Source: Prostheceraeus crozeri (taxonomy: Eukaryota; Platyhelminthes; Polycladida; Euryleptidae). From it: a stretch of DNA of 64,000 bases. Each line of letters opens with the position of its first letter. Position 1 is the stretch's first letter. The DNA lies in NCBI GenBank assembly GCA_907163375.1, contig CAJQUW010010322.1:28716-92715 (forward strand), given 5' to 3'. Of this stretch, positions 46,279 through 59,992 are shown in pieces. A program made the translations under genes and the position numbers. Below the pieces are notes generated by a model. It was given only the letters and a program-made list of their open reading frames with translations. It did no database searches and was not told the DNA's origin.

Positions 46279-46640
46279 GAAATATTGAAAATAAAATGGC
46301 CAATACAATAAATAAGAAATAATTCAGGAAAAACTAATATCTGGCTTCCCGACCGGTTTCACCTCATTTCTTGAGGCTAATCATGGGAATGAAAACTTTA
46401 TTTCAAAATCATGGAAATAAGACATAGTTTTAAGATAAATAATAATTAGAGCATCAACATCATCCCGGCAGGGACCTGTTGGCAAGTTGTCGACGGATGA
46501 AAGCGTGCGCTCATTTATCTCTCCTGTCGGCGTAATTAGGTGCTCCCGATACATTTGCGACAGTTGAGAAATTTCTCTTTCATGTGCCGATCGGACAGGC
46601 GGAAACCCTAATCCTAGGTCTGTGGGCGGAAACGAAGGAA
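46276..46640 (-). mobile_element. probable PLE terminus with hammerhead-like motif and short open segment
   Basis: On the minus strand 46,386-46,342 reads ATGATTAG, a CCTCA/TGAGG stem, GAAACCGGTC, a decayed hammerhead layout. Just upstream an 80-codon open segment ending at 46,381 reads LGLGFPPVRSAHEREISQLS and ends in TGA. I do not recognise the peptide. Confidence 0.4.
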
Positions 46641-48229
46641 TTAGTCAGAGTGCGTAATCTCCTCTCGCCAGTGCCCACTGCCCACTCACTTCTCCCATCA
46701 ACATTTCCTAAACACGGAGTACTTCCCAATGCATCACCATAGAGATGTGACGTCAGTTTTGCATTTTTTACTAAAACCTTTACATTATTTTGCTACTTAT
46801 CAGTCGATCGATGTATAAATTGAACAACTATTTATCTAAACATGAAAACTTTGAATACCGAGTACTTCAGAACTTGCTCTACTTTCTCTATAATCCAAGA
46901 TCTACATTTTCGGTGCTTGACGCTGTTTTAAAACATGCGACCTTTCATTTTCTCTTCACTCTTTGATCCATCGTTCACTCTGACCGTCTGTGTGTATTCA
47001 TTTCTCCGATTTGTATTTCTGCTCGTCTCTCCGTTTGTGGATATTCATCGAGATATAACTTTTGTGGAGTCATTGGTAAACTGTAGGTAAGTCATTGGCT
47101 GCATGTGTATATATTAAACTTTCAAATAATTGTAAAATGTATTGTACTTTAAGTATTGACTGACTGTCATCTTACTTCAAGGTATACATGCACATTTAGG
47201 TCCGAGAGTTTCCGATCAACAATGTTATCAATATAGTCTTTTTCTTTGGAAATTGAATGCGCAATTATAGGGATATACCGGCACATACGTGTTATGAAAA
47301 GAATATTTTACATATAGGTTGCGGCCGATGAGAAATGGAGTAGAATATATAATTCTTGAATCATAAAGTATAGTTGAAAACATATTTTCATGTTGTCATT
47401 TTTGTGATTTTCATGATGTTACAGGAAAGAACAAAATTACTTACATCTACGGTAGGCTATTGTTATATCAATTAAAGAAAGATATATGCAAATATAGTCG
47501 CTAAAAAAATATTGCCTGTTCTTTTTAATCTACATACATGTTTACAATAATCCCGCATGGCATGATTAGAATCATCATCACATATAGGCCTATTTGCAAT
47601 ATATTTGGTATCTAATACCAACAAAAAATAATCACCAATTATTAGTTGCCTTGAATTAATTGCCAATAAACAAGTGTTTTTCGATATCGATGTTTAAGAA
47701 AAATAAATATTAACAAAGTTTCAACTCATGAATTGATAAGTAAAAAAATTTTGCAAGTCATGTTTAATTTATCTTGTAGATTTCGTCTGCAAAATTCATC
47801 ACTCACTGTTCAGTGTTTAATCTCCTGTGTGATCCTCTGCGCATCCCCAGTTGTGAATATATTATCGGATCATCGTGCAAAGTAAGTCATCACTGCATTA
47901 TGGAGACTTATGATGTTCTTAAAACAAGATTTGCGGTATGGGGACTGTAAAAGTTCATTAGCCGTTGTAAGTAAAATGTGTATGTATACAGTGGATATTG
48001 TATATGTTGTATGCAGTTCGACAGAATCAGTAACTCATGCATATTGAATTTTTTATTTGTTTGGAGCTTTCTGAACTTAACTGAAGCCTGTGCAGCTCCC
48101 ACATTTATTTATCATTTATTTATCATCAATTTTTCGCCTCTCATGTATCATGTTTTGGAGTGAAACATGATGTGAACTGGAGCTTCATACTTGATATTTT
48201 ACTGATAAAGATATAGACAGCAACTAATA
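46641..48229. other. stretch without recognised genes
   Basis: AT-rich, many stops in all frames. No RNA gene, repeat with known ends or conserved coding segment seen. Confidence 0.5.
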
Positions 48230-48234
48230 GATTT
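48230..48234. repeat. target-site duplication of the BEL/Pao element (left)
   Basis: GATTT before the 5' LTR; the same five bases follow the 3' LTR at 54,325-54,329. Confidence 0.88.
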
Positions 48235-48388
48235 TGTGGAATCCTTTTGTAAATATATGACCTTGACTTTGTTTTTCTTTACCAACGAAACTACGTGTAA
48301 AATCATACAAATACAAATTCTGTTGTACTCTCAATAAAATTGTTCATGAAACTAGAATAAACTTTTGTTTGTCGGTAAGAATACCACA
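48235..48388 (+). repeat. 5' LTR of the BEL/Pao element
   Basis: Starts TGTGGAATCC and ends AATACCACA (TG...CA). 154 bp, with two differences from the 3' LTR by eye. Contains CTCAATAAAATTG, a plausible poly(A) signal. Confidence 0.93.
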
Positions 48389-48390
48389 AT

Positions 48391-48405
48391 TGGTGCCGTG
48401 ACCAC
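48391..48405 (+). promoter_or_regulatory. primer-binding site
   Basis: TGGTGCCGTGACC two bases after the 5' LTR, a common tRNA primer site for BEL/Pao elements. Confidence 0.8.
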
Positions 48406-51400
48406 ACGACGCAACGCATACACAACGCAAGCTCCTGATGTAAAAGTTTCCATTTTTATGTGCTATATGAATTTCATGTATTGAGATCAGCTGATCCCTT
48501 GTATTTATATATTTAGGTGTTATTCACTCCTTGTAAATGTCTACTTTATCAAGTCTCACTCGGCAACGTGCTGGTCACCGTTCTTACTTTAAGAAATCTT
48601 TCAATAAAGTTAAGGCATGTCTTTCTAGTGAATCTCCTGATATAAACTCAATCAGCTTCGATCTCACCTTCTTGAAATCCAAGTTAGACGATATCCGAAA
48701 TATCGAAAAACTAATTATGGAAGCCTATTCCGACGATTTCATCCAGTCAGATGAATTTTTTGCGCAGTTAGAAATTGATAACGATTTCATGCGTGACAGT
48801 TTACAGGGTCTGCATGAAATTGAAGTTTTTCTTGAAAAACATGTTGTAAAACCCGCTGTTGTATCCGCTGCACCTACATCTAAGCCTACGCATTCTAAGC
48901 CCACGAGTTTTGCCAAGTTACCCAAGCTACAGATGGTCCATTTTGATGGTTCAGACATCCGAAAATGGTCTGAATTTTACGACACGTTCTATTCTGAGAT
49001 AGAGTCAAGAACCGACATTGAAGATGTCACTAAGTTCCACTATCTTAACAACCTGTTACATGGTCGTGCTAAGGAAAGAATCAACCACATGCGTCCTTCT
49101 AACTCATCGTTTCAGCAAGCGATTCAGAAGTTGAAGGATGAGTTTGGGGACAGAGATAGGATTAAGAACGCTCATATTGATTCTATAAATGAAATTCCAT
49201 CAGCTGATAAAACAGCCTCTGATTTGAGACGTTTTTTGGATCAAATCAAGTTTGATATTTCTGCATTGAGTCATCTTTCTTATGATTCCACCATGTACGG
49301 TCCATTTATTTTACCGTCCTTGTTAAGGAAAATTCCGCATTCTCTACAGATGAAAATGCTATATGCCACACATGGTTCGTATCCGTCTCTTGACGAATTT
49401 ATGTTTTTTCTAGAAACAGAGGTTCGTAAACTTGAGAACCTTGATTCTTTGACTCTTCATGGTAGGCCAAGTAACCATTTCCAGAATGACGTGCGTAATA
49501 GCAATTTTCAAATAGACAGACGAGACGAGTTTGTGAGTACTATGACTGTCACTAAGAATTCCAAAAAGCCATTTTCTAAGAACTTCGTTCGGCAGTGTAG
49601 TTATTGTAAATCCGAAGATCATTCAACTAACATTTGTCCCCTAAGTGTAAGTGAGAAAATCACGTTCATCCAATCTCATAAACTGTGTTTCAACTGCTTG
49701 GGTTCTCATCTGAAGAAGGACTGTAAATCAAAGGGTAGATGCGCTAAATGTAGCAGACCTCATCATAGTTCAATTCATTCTCATTTCACAACTGAGAATG
49801 TCGGCAGTAGTAATAGTGCTACTAACAGATCTGAAGGTTGTGATCAGTCTTCCGATCAAAATGGTAAATCTCGACAGCCTCATATCAAGAACACAACCTC
49901 ATGTAACGATAGTGACGTTTTAAATGATTCCGAGCACGGTGCTCATAATTCTGACGTAGTTTCTGGCGACCCAGATTCCACTTTGTCGTCCATATCGTTG
50001 ACTTCTTCTGAGAAGTATAAATCTAAGGATACTTCTTCCAACGTTCTTTTGAAAACTGTAAAAGCTGTTGCATTTTCTGATGATATAAGGCTTACCGCAA
50101 AGATTCTGATCGATGAAGGATCGCAGTTGAGTTTCATCAGGAAAACGACTGCTGATAAATTGAGTTTGAAAACTGAAAAAAGATTTACTATTCAAAACAA
50201 CGTGTTCGGAGGTAAATCTTCGATCATTTCATGTGAGCTAGTGAATCTAAGTCTTGAAACTACTGACGGTTCTGCAACAATCCAGTGTCTTGTCGTCCCC
50301 GAAATTGTCAAGATCGACCAATCAGGTTGGTCTTCGTGTGAGCTCATCAGTCAGCTACAATTGCAAGGTAGGAAATTCGCCGATCCATCTGATGAAAATA
50401 CATTTGTTGTTGATATTCTGATAAGAGCAGACTTCGCTTGGAGTTTCTTGAAGTCCACTGTTTTCTCTCCCGATCCGTATGGACCTGTTGCTCAAGACAG
50501 CGTCTTCGGAGTCATTCTCTCTGGTCCAATTCACAAGAAGCAAGAATATCCGCCAACTAAATATTCCAGAATATCTTGTCTCCTAAGTACTCACTCCATC
50601 ATGGAACGAATTTTACCTGAATTGTCTTTTGAAAATGTAAGAGAAGATGAGTTAAATAACTTGAAAACTATTGTTCGAGATTCTTTAAGTATGGAATCAA
50701 TTGGTTTGACTGACCCCTCTATAGAAAAGAGTGATGATGACTTTCTGAGAAGTTATTGCAATCGCCTTCAGTTTGACTCTGACAGTAACCAGTATGTAGC
50801 TCCGTTACCCTGGCTTGATGATCATCCCGTTCTTCCATCGAATTTCAACATGAGCAAATCACGTCTACTTCAGATTAAAAAGCGTCTATTAGGAATAGGA
50901 TTGTTTGATGCCTATTCAAATGTGATCAATGACCACATTAAGAAAGGTTATGTCGAAGACGTACCTATTGACGAACTTTCTCATGAGTCCAATTGTCATT
51001 ATCTCCCACACTTCTATGTCCTCAAAGAAAATAATTCCACGACTCCGCTTAGAGTCTCTGGGAAATCTTACTTAGATTTCGTGTTCATAGATACGCCTTT
51101 TGTGCAGATATTGAGCGAGCATTTCTTTCAATCCAGGTTGAGATAGATGATCGAAATTTTCTCAGATTTTTGTGGTTCAGAGATAGTAATCCTGACTGTG
51201 AGATTGTATCCCTTAGATATCGTTGTTTAGCATTCGGTCCCACATGCTCTCCTTTCATCATGAACGCAATCGTCAGATATCATTTGAGAATCAATGACTG
51301 TGAAGTCTCAAGAGACATGTATGAGAAGCTGTACGTCGACAACTTAGCTTCAGGATGCTCAACTGAGCAAGATACGGTCGAGTATTTTCAGAAATCTCGA

Positions 51401-54170
51401 TCCATTCTAAATTCAGCTAAGATGAACTTGAGACAATGGTACACCAATAGCCAAACCTTGCGCGAAACTGCCAGTACAGAGAAAGTTTCATCGAAGTCAG
51501 ACACAGCAACTCTCCTAGGTATGAGATGGAATTGTGACTCAGATCAATTATTGTTTCCCATGAAATTGACAGAAACTCATGAACCGCTCACCAAACGTAT
51601 TGCTCTCTCAATTGCCTCATCCCTTTTTGATCCCTTTGGTGTAGCTTCCCCAGTCACTATGCGTATGAAACATTTTATTTCAAAATTGTGGGAGTTATCA
51701 CTCACTTGGGATGAAATACTTCCGAAAGAATTCCAAGACGAGTTTCTCGATTTACAATTTGATCTTGATGAAATCCGCAAGAATCTGATAATTCCAAGAT
51801 ATCTAAACATAAATGTGAGAGAACAAGTACAGATTCATTTATTTTGTGACGCCAGCTTCATGGCAATGTGCTGTGTAGTTTTCTTCGTGCAGGGAAATGT
51901 TTCCACTTTTGTTTGTGCCAGGTACAAGACAGTTCCGCAGAAGAAAAAGTTATTATGGACTATTCCAAAGTTGGAATTGCACGCTATGTTGATCGGATCT
52001 CGATTAGTGAGTCATGTCATCGCAGCCTATAAGAACGACTTCTTCATTGATTCAGTAAATGCCTGGACAGACTCAGAAATCTGCCTTCACTGGTTGAGCA
52101 GCAATAAGATAGGACGCACTAAAGTTTTCGTGAACAACCGTGTTTCCGAAATCAAGAGTTTGATTCCACCGAACGCTTGGTCACATGTTCCATCTGAGGA
52201 GAATGCCGCAGACATTATGACTAGAGGTTGTTCTGCTGAAGAATTACTCAACTGTGAGAATTGGAAGTTTGGTCCCAAGTGGATAAAATCCAAAGACTCT
52301 TGGCCAAAATGGAAGTATAGGATTGACGAAAAGATTGAGGAATCCCCTGCTAACGTTCTTTCCACAGTTACTGAATACAGTAGTGAGTTGTCAAAACTTG
52401 TTGACATAGAACGTTTCAGTTCGTATCCTAAACTCGTTAGAACCATGGCTTACGTTCGCAGATTCATTTCGAAATTGAGAAATCCTGATACACAGTTCCC
52501 TCCAAAACTTTCATGTGACGAGATCTCTTCTGCAGAAAATCGCTTGATACAGCTTGTTCAAAAAGTAGAATTTCCAAAAGAGTATGAATATTTGAATGAT
52601 GAAAATAGCAGAGATAAGAAGCCAGAACTTGCACGTTCATTGGGCTTGGTTTTAAGAGACGGTATCATCAGAACTGCAGGACGACTGCAATTGGCTAAGA
52701 TCCCTGAAAGTGCGAAGTTGCCCATACTGATTCCAAAAAGTAGTACGTTTTCAAAATTGATTATCAGATATTATCACGAAGTTGTTTTCCATTTAGGCGT
52801 TCCTGCAACTGTTAACGCATTGAGACAGAAGTTTTGGTTACCATGTGGCAAGTCACAGTGTCGAAGTGTTCTTCGCAACTGCATCATATGCAAAAAATTG
52901 ACTGGTACACCTTTTCCTCTGCCTATTTCTCCTGATTTACCTGATTTTCGGGTTAATAACACAAAGCCATTCTCTTCAATAGGAGTTGATTTCTCAGGAA
53001 GCCTTACCGTAAGAAATGAATCTACGAGCCACTCATTCCAAAAGTGCTATATCTGTATATTTTCCTGCTGCACAACCAGAAATCTAAACCTTGAGCTTTT
53101 AAATGACATGTCGACAGAATCCTTTCTACTCGCTTTTCGTAGCCACTGCGCTGATTATGGCACTCCAAATCTCGTTGTATCTGACAACGCCAAAACTTTC
53201 AAGCGGGCAGATCAAGAAATTCAGCAATTGTATTCTCTTCTCTGGAACGATGATTCAGACACCTCATTTTCTCAGAAAGGTATAGAAAAGAAAACATGGA
53301 CAGAGTTGAAATTCAGAAACATTCCAGTTAAAGCACCCTGGTGGGGAGGCTTTTACGAACGCTTTGTAGGTTTGGTTAAAATGTGCTTGAAAAAGACTCT
53401 TGATCGTTCCTGCATCACATTTGAACAATTGCGTGTTCTTTTGAAGGAGATAAAATGTACATTGAACTCTCGTCCCCTGACATCAATTGAGAATACGGCT
53501 GATGATTTAGAACCGCTAACTCCAGCCCATTTACTATACGGTTACAATCCAAGTTTATTGCCAGATCCTCGCATTGATTTAGAAGATGATTTCATTAGTT
53601 GCAGTGAAACTACATTGAACCGAATGAATTCACGTAGAGCTTTATTGCAGCGTCATTTCATTCAGCGTTTTCAGTCTGAATACCTGTCAGCTCTTCGCGA
53701 GCGACATTATTATACGAACAGAAATAGTAAGATTTCTTCTACCCCTTCTTCTCCATACATAGGACAGCTGGTCTTGATACATGATAATTTATTGCCTCGA
53801 AATAAATGGAAACTAGGTATCATTGACAGCCTTATCATCGGAGAAGATGGACAATGTCGTGCTGCTAATCTGCGTACCTCAACGGGGAAGACGAATCGCG
53901 CCATCTCGAGACTGTATCCTCTAGAAGCAGCAAACGTTCTCGGAGCGGTCGAGGAGCCATCGTTCGAGCTAAGGACGACACCGAGAGATCTGCGACACGA
54001 TGCTGATCGGACAAACCACCCCCCACGGAGAAGAGCTGCTGAGATTGCTGTTGACAAAATCAACATTTTAGCGGAAGCTGATATTGCGACGCCATATTGA
54101 AGTCGTCTATATCCACATGTATGCTGCTAGTGTTCTCTCCTGAAGCAGCATTTCTTCGCCCCGGACCTTA

Positions 54171-54324
54171 TGTGGAATCCTTTTGTAAATATATGACCTT
54201 GACTTTGTTTTTCTTCACCAACGAAACTACGTGTAAAATCATACAAATACAAATTCAGTTGTACTCTCAATAAAATTGTTCATGAAACTAGAATAAACTT
54301 TTGTTTGTCGGTAAGAATACCACA
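54171..54324 (+). repeat. 3' LTR of the BEL/Pao element
   Basis: Same length and ends as the 5' LTR, followed by the GATTT duplication. Confidence 0.93.
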
Positions 54325-54329
54325 GATTT

Positions 54330-57300
54330 CAACAATAAACCAAAACTAAGTTACTGCGAACAATAATGAGCAAAGGTGCTGAGAAACCTTCAATTTTTAA
54401 ATTATCAGATCAGATGGTAAAATACAGCAGAAGTGGTTCCCTTTTCTGTCCACTCAAAAAAAATTCTTGAAAATTTGATTTCTTTTGCTTCTGATGGTTG
54501 TATTTAGTTCTGATAAGATACATCATGTGTGCTAACAATCTATTTACTTTTAGGAGATTTGTAGCCGAGTTTCTGATATGAGGGCGTCGATGTGATGACC
54601 AAAAGTTAATATATATCCTTATACGCATGTTTTTATTTATTTATTTATTTCAATAGTCATGCTGAGGACATGTACTCACAATTTGACGTCTCGCAGTATC
54701 CATGATGAATTCAGCAAGTTGACAATCTAGACCAAAGGTGCAATGTAAGTAGGGCTAAATAGCCTGCAATAGACACGATTCTAATTTTCAAATTTCGAAA
54801 CTGTTTCCATAAACATAATTGATTCTATTACAAGAGTTAATAGCTGAAAACAGCATGAATGTATTAACTTGCAAACTTTGTGGTTATTCTCTTATAGGTA
54901 TTCACATTACAAAATCATGAATAGGACTAGGCCTATAATAGGCCTATACTTGAAATAATTAGCCAGAGTAGCATTAATGTCAACTAGAAGGACACAACTG
55001 TCTTCACTAGTCTCATCCCTTACGTTGATTTATTCTGGCATGCATGCATGTATTTTTGCTTGATAATGTATTTACAGTACATATCCAATTAATTTTATTG
55101 ACTTATCAAGTCCTAGGATTCACGGAAGTTGTCGTACCGGTACACTGAGATTCTTTTGGAAGTTATATTTCTTGAAGTTTAAGTTTAGGATGAGTATGGA
55201 TATCCATGAATAAGTGCCATGACTATGACTTGGATGTAGGTGGAATCCATTTAGGCCACATCGACTTCGAATTCGAATTGCTACCTTCTTATCCGGTTTA
55301 ATTTAGACCCAAAATGAGTTTCGGTTATTAGTCTTATTATTAGAATTTATTTAGGGTTGGTTTAGGAGAAATTTCCGGTTGCTTTATGGTTGGATTTTAG
55401 GTTTTGCTCACAGTTAATCTTAGCAGCCGGTGTGTCATAGATCGTTTTTTAGTGTGATTGCTTTATAAGACGATGTCGTGATAGGTCTGACAGGTCAACA
55501 CAGCATTCAACGTCTAAAGCTGCATTCAACGTCTGCCGACGAAATTGTTCACAATCTCTTTTAATAATGTGATGATGAAGAATCAGTATAAAGACCTGAA
55601 TTCAAGTGTGCTTGATGAGACATCTCCTTCCATGAAAGGTCTAGGCCTATCCAACAACAGACATGGAATTAGACATGTGCATGTACATGTAGACCTAACA
55701 GACACACAAAAGAAATAAATAGTCATAAATACTATTCATCAGCAAAAATGTCATAATGTACACTGCCAAAGCTCAAGCTCATTGTCATACTTCATATTGC
55801 TAATCAAGATAGACCTACTTAACCTACTCTACTATTTTGCTGCCATGACAGTTGATAATCTCTCCTGTGCTTTCGGTTATCCTTATCTTGTCATGCCATT
55901 CTCAGACTCTGATACCTCATTTAGATCATGTGTACAAAATCATCAGAATCGGTTCCGGAGTTTGTGATCAACAAACCGATTCCTTCTTTTGTCACTTTCT
56001 CCTTTGAAAGAAGCGACTGGTTGATAGAAAGATAAAAAAGAGCACTACTCGATTGATGCACGAGCTGTTTGCTAGGAGTAGAAGTCTTAGGGTACCACAT
56101 GGACTGTGGGTACATTAAATATTGCCTGCTCCTTCATCTGTAAATTTTACAACATGTTCAAACAAGCAGACAATTCCATGCTAGATATCGTTAACATGAA
56201 CTTATCTGAGAATGAACCGTAACAATAGTACATTGTCAAGTAATTATATGAATTTCATGATCAATGGCTTTCACGTAAAGAAAAGACTGACTTTCTCTCG
56301 CATAGAAGAATCATAGATACTTTGTGATTAAAGTTCATAGCCCTGATCTCAAGAGAAATCATGAAACAGTTCGTTGGTAGGGCCATCATCTGTTGGCTGT
56401 AGGTGACAATTGGTAAGAAAGGTACTCAGCACTTACATATAATTACTGGTGGAAATTCACTAAAATGTAATTTATAAAATTGTAGGAAGCTTCACGAACA
56501 ATCATTTACAAGATACTTTGATTTCTCTATTGAATTTGCTTTTGCGCTTTTTATTAATTAAGTAAAATGAAACCCAAATGATATTGTTGTATCGAAAGTT
56601 GTATTATGCACATTCAAATGTGTGTGAATTATATATGCTGTTAATTTTTGTAATAAGAGATATAGTCTACCCTTACCTACTGCATATTCCATAACATCTA
56701 ACCCATGTGGTGTGCTTTTTTCATTGTTCACACTATCTATGTTCACACACATCTATGTTTATTTAATTAGCACAATAAATAATTTATCGTTTTACACCGA
56801 AGCTATTTGATCACGTCGATGATTTGTAAATTTGATCTTCAATATCGTGCGTCAACTTATAAAAAGCCGTCAGTAGATTCATGAAAATATTAATCGCTAA
56901 CGGAGAAAATGCAAATACGCAAGGCTAACGCAATACATTAAATATAACACTACTCTAATTTAGGATTTACTCGAAGATGTAAAGTAAATTCACGAACAAC
57001 TGCTAGAAAACAAGATATAATATAAAATCCTAGAGAAAATACAGACTAACAATTTATGAATGTACGAGTAGCATTATAATTCAAAATCAGTTCGGACCAT
57101 CGAAATTGATTTTAGTATTTTGATTTTATGCAATAAAAGACCTATTTGGTCATACTAACAATCATCTGTAAGTATTTCTGTTTTTCCAAAAATAAGTTCC
57201 TAATGTAAAATTTAAAAACCAAATTGATGATCAAAATGTCTTGAACTCTGAAAATCAATTGAAATTGAAAGTTGTGCCATTTTATGAATCAGCCGTTGAA

Positions 57301-57480
57301 AAACAATCTTACATAGGTTCACTTCAAGCAATGATGGCCTTAAGTTTGTTTATGTATTGTCTTGTTATCAATGATTGTATATACAAGCTTCTACTTCCTC
57401 TATGAACTGTAATCTTGTCTATCAATGTTGATAGGTCTTCTGTGTCTACAAAGATAAACTCACTAAAGGACACTTCACTT
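54330..57480. other. 3 kb without recognised genes
   Basis: AT-rich with short accidental frames. A TTTA microsatellite lies at about 54,631-54,650. No element ends recognised. A pyrimidine-rich tract ending CTTACAG at 57,484 is a good splice acceptor for the transposase that follows. Confidence 0.5.
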
Positions 57481-57495
57481 ACAGAATTTCGAATC

Positions 57496-59473
57496 ATGTC
57501 ATCGCGAACTCTTAAACGTAAAGCGAAACGTGATTTTCTGTTAAACTTACAAGGAGGTCACCCCGTCGTGAAGCAGACTAATTCTCGAGCTGATACTCAA
57601 ATCAATACTGAAGATGGTGTGTTAGCAGAAGAAAGTTTCCAAAGTCACAATCTTGCAGATGACAACAGTCACTTGGAGTACTCAACTGATGACTTTCAGA
57701 TACTAAATGTTTCTGATTTTTCTGTGGAGGAATCTTCTGAATCTTCTGATGTCAGTGATGAAAACGATTCGGGGGATGCGTCTAGCGAATCTTCCGACAT
57801 AGATGAGAACATTTATCTACATAAAGAACTTTTAATTTTTTATAAGATGTTTAACATCAGTAGAAATGCCATGATTTATCTGCTGAAATTATTGAGGAAA
57901 GTTGCTAAGAAAGGGAAGGATTTTTCAGCTGAAGTTCCTCAATCCGTTTACATGCTAGACAAAATGGTGGATAAATCCTATACTGCTCCGTCATTAGATG
58001 AAGCGAATAATGGAAAAATGGCTTATTTCGGTTTGTCAAAAATGCTAGAATTTTGTCTTCAATCGAAATCAACTTTCTTTGCTACAAACAAAGTTGAGTC
58101 AGGCGATACACTCGAGATTTCAGTGCGCATCAATGTAGATGGGCTTCCTTTGTTCAAAAGTTCGAGTATGACTCTTTGGGCCATGCTCGCAATATTCAAT
58201 GGTGTTTTCCGGAGCCCACTTCCCGTTGGAGTGTATTACGGGGGACAAAAGCCTGATAAAGATCTGTTTTTAAAACCATTGGCTGATGACTTGATGAATT
58301 TAACAAGTAATGGAGTTTTTATCAATGGAGTTCATGTGCTGATATCATCGGTAATTTTCAATTTGGACGCACCAGCAAAAAGTTTTCTTTGTGGTATTCG
58401 CGGACATACTTCCAAACTGGGATGTGGCTATTGTGCCTCCATAGGTGGCTATGAAAGCCATCGTGTGGTTTTTTCCACGACTATCGGAAGGCCTTGATCA
58501 GACAATAATTATCGGAACTTTCAAGAAAATAATCAGACATATCCTTCACTTTTTCTTGAAATACCTGGTTTCGGGTTGCGAACAAATTGCCCACCGGATT
58601 ACCAACATTTAGTGTGTTTGGGTATTGTTCGTAAATTGTTTTTCTATTATTTCATGAATACCAAACATTTGCGCCTTCGTTGTAAACTGAGAAACTAATT
58701 TAAAACAGCTCTCAGATAATATTGAAAATCTGGTTCAGTTTTGGCCGAAGGAATTTCAACGTCGTCCACGACGACTTGATTCCGATTTACCGCATTTCAA
58801 AGCCACTGAATATCGCTTCTACCTGTTGTACCTCTTTCATGTTTTCAAAGATTTTTTACCTGATGATTATTATGAACATTTCTTACTTCTACATTGCGCC
58901 ATTTACATTTTGTCATCCGAACGTCTATCATCTCTAAGGAATCATACCAACATTTTTATAGAAAAATTCGTGTCCGATATGTCAAACTTGTTTGGACCTC
59001 AATCTATCACTTATAATGTACATTGCTTATTACATCTCCCGGAATTCTGTGGTATTTATGGTGCACTTGACAATTTTTCGACATTTCCTTTCGAGAAGTT
59101 TTTAAGTACCCTCAAGCATCGAGTTAAAAAAACTAGGAATATTTTCATCCAAACAGTCAATCAAGTAAATGCTATCAAAGCACTTTCTGTCGAGGCGGCA
59201 GAAGATCGTGTTGTGTATTCTTCCAAAACTCCAAATAACTGCTGTCAACTCGAGAGTGGTGCTTGGATACTGAGTGAACGAAATGAAAACGATGTCCACC
59301 ATGGTTTTAAATTGATGTTTTCTCGAAATGTTTATGAGAGTCCTTTGCCATCCATAGATATCGGAATAGGAAGGTTCGTCAAAACCCGAAAATATATCTA
59401 TGGCATTCCAAAACTGAAAGCCGTTTGTATTCCTGACGGAAAAGAGTTCATTGTCATTCCTTTCGCAAATTGA
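57496..59473 (+). pseudogene. tnp2-like (CACTA/CMC-type) transposase, decayed
   Basis: Starts MSSRTLKRKAKRDFLLNL after an acceptor at 57,484. It has a long Ser/Asp/Glu-rich linker, then ISVRINVDGLPLFKSSSMTL, VGVYYGGQKPDKDLFLKPLA, FNLDAPAKSFLCGIRGHTSK and CGYCA, which align with tnp2-type transposases (INxDGxPLF, APA, KGHxxxxGCxxC). The second half has VQFWPKEFQRRPRRL, CAIYILSSERLSSLRNHTNI, YNVHCLLHLPEFCGIYGALD, NFSTFPFEKFLSTLKHRVKK. Damage: in-frame TGA at 58,495-58,497 and a frame change before about 58,690. Terminal repeats were not found. Confidence 0.75.
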
Positions 59474-59992
59474 TCAATAAAAAATATTGCTAAATATGTT
59501 GCTTTTAATCATATCTTTTTTCGATGCACGCTACGGAATATTTCGATGTATTCAATTATTGATTACAGATTCTAAGCTCTTAAAATATGCTGTTTTTATC
59601 GGAAAGTTTTGGTCTTCCTTGTAACGAGAAACAATATGTACCGCATAATAATAGTTAGAATCGACATCTTTATATCTCCCGTTACTATAAATAAAGAAAT
59701 AGCAGTATCTACAATACTATAACTGTGTGTGCGCAGAGGAGTATAAAAGGCTTTATGAGACAATAATTTCAAAAACAAAGTGCCAGAAAATTGAGAGAAA
59801 AAATCTACCTGCCGTGGCGGATCTTAATTGTTATCAAGCATTATGTCTAGGAAAGTAGACTGCTATTATCGATTAAATGCATGAACGCAGTGAGCGTCGT
59901 GGAAAATTCCAATCACATCTAATGCAGAAGTAGTGCATGACGCATCAACCCTTCAATGTTTCATAATATTTGAGGGATTCATTGCATTTCAG
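59474..59992. other. intergenic stretch between transposase relic and DUF4806 gene
   Basis: No gene seen. Possibly promoter or first intron of the DUF4806 gene, whose first visible exon follows a TTGCATTTCAG acceptor. Confidence 0.4.

Larger units (their letters stand above)
48235..54324 (+). mobile_element. BEL/Pao LTR retrotransposon
   Basis: 6,090 bp with 154-bp LTRs and a 5-bp duplication. Parts in order: leader with primer-binding site; gag-type region (about 48,540-49,900) with a DUF1759-like block (FDGSDIRKWSEFYDTFYSEI) and zinc knuckles (CSYCKSEDH...C, CFNCLGSHLKKDC); aspartic protease (ILIDEGSQLSFI, about 50,105); reverse transcriptase (about 50,850-51,560); RNase H (about 51,830-52,200); integrase with zinc-binding and DDE core (about 52,740-53,560); and a DUF5641-like tail. 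As a fossil it looks nearly whole, with about one interruption. Two differences between LTRs point to a young insertion. Confidence 0.95.

Noticed and set aside
46088-46303. 71-codon frame with alternating Tyr-Ile
   Set aside because: Translation of the (TA)n microsatellite.
54330-57480. Short open frames of 60-80 codons
   Set aside because: Consistent with chance in AT-rich DNA; no start context, motif or conserved partner.
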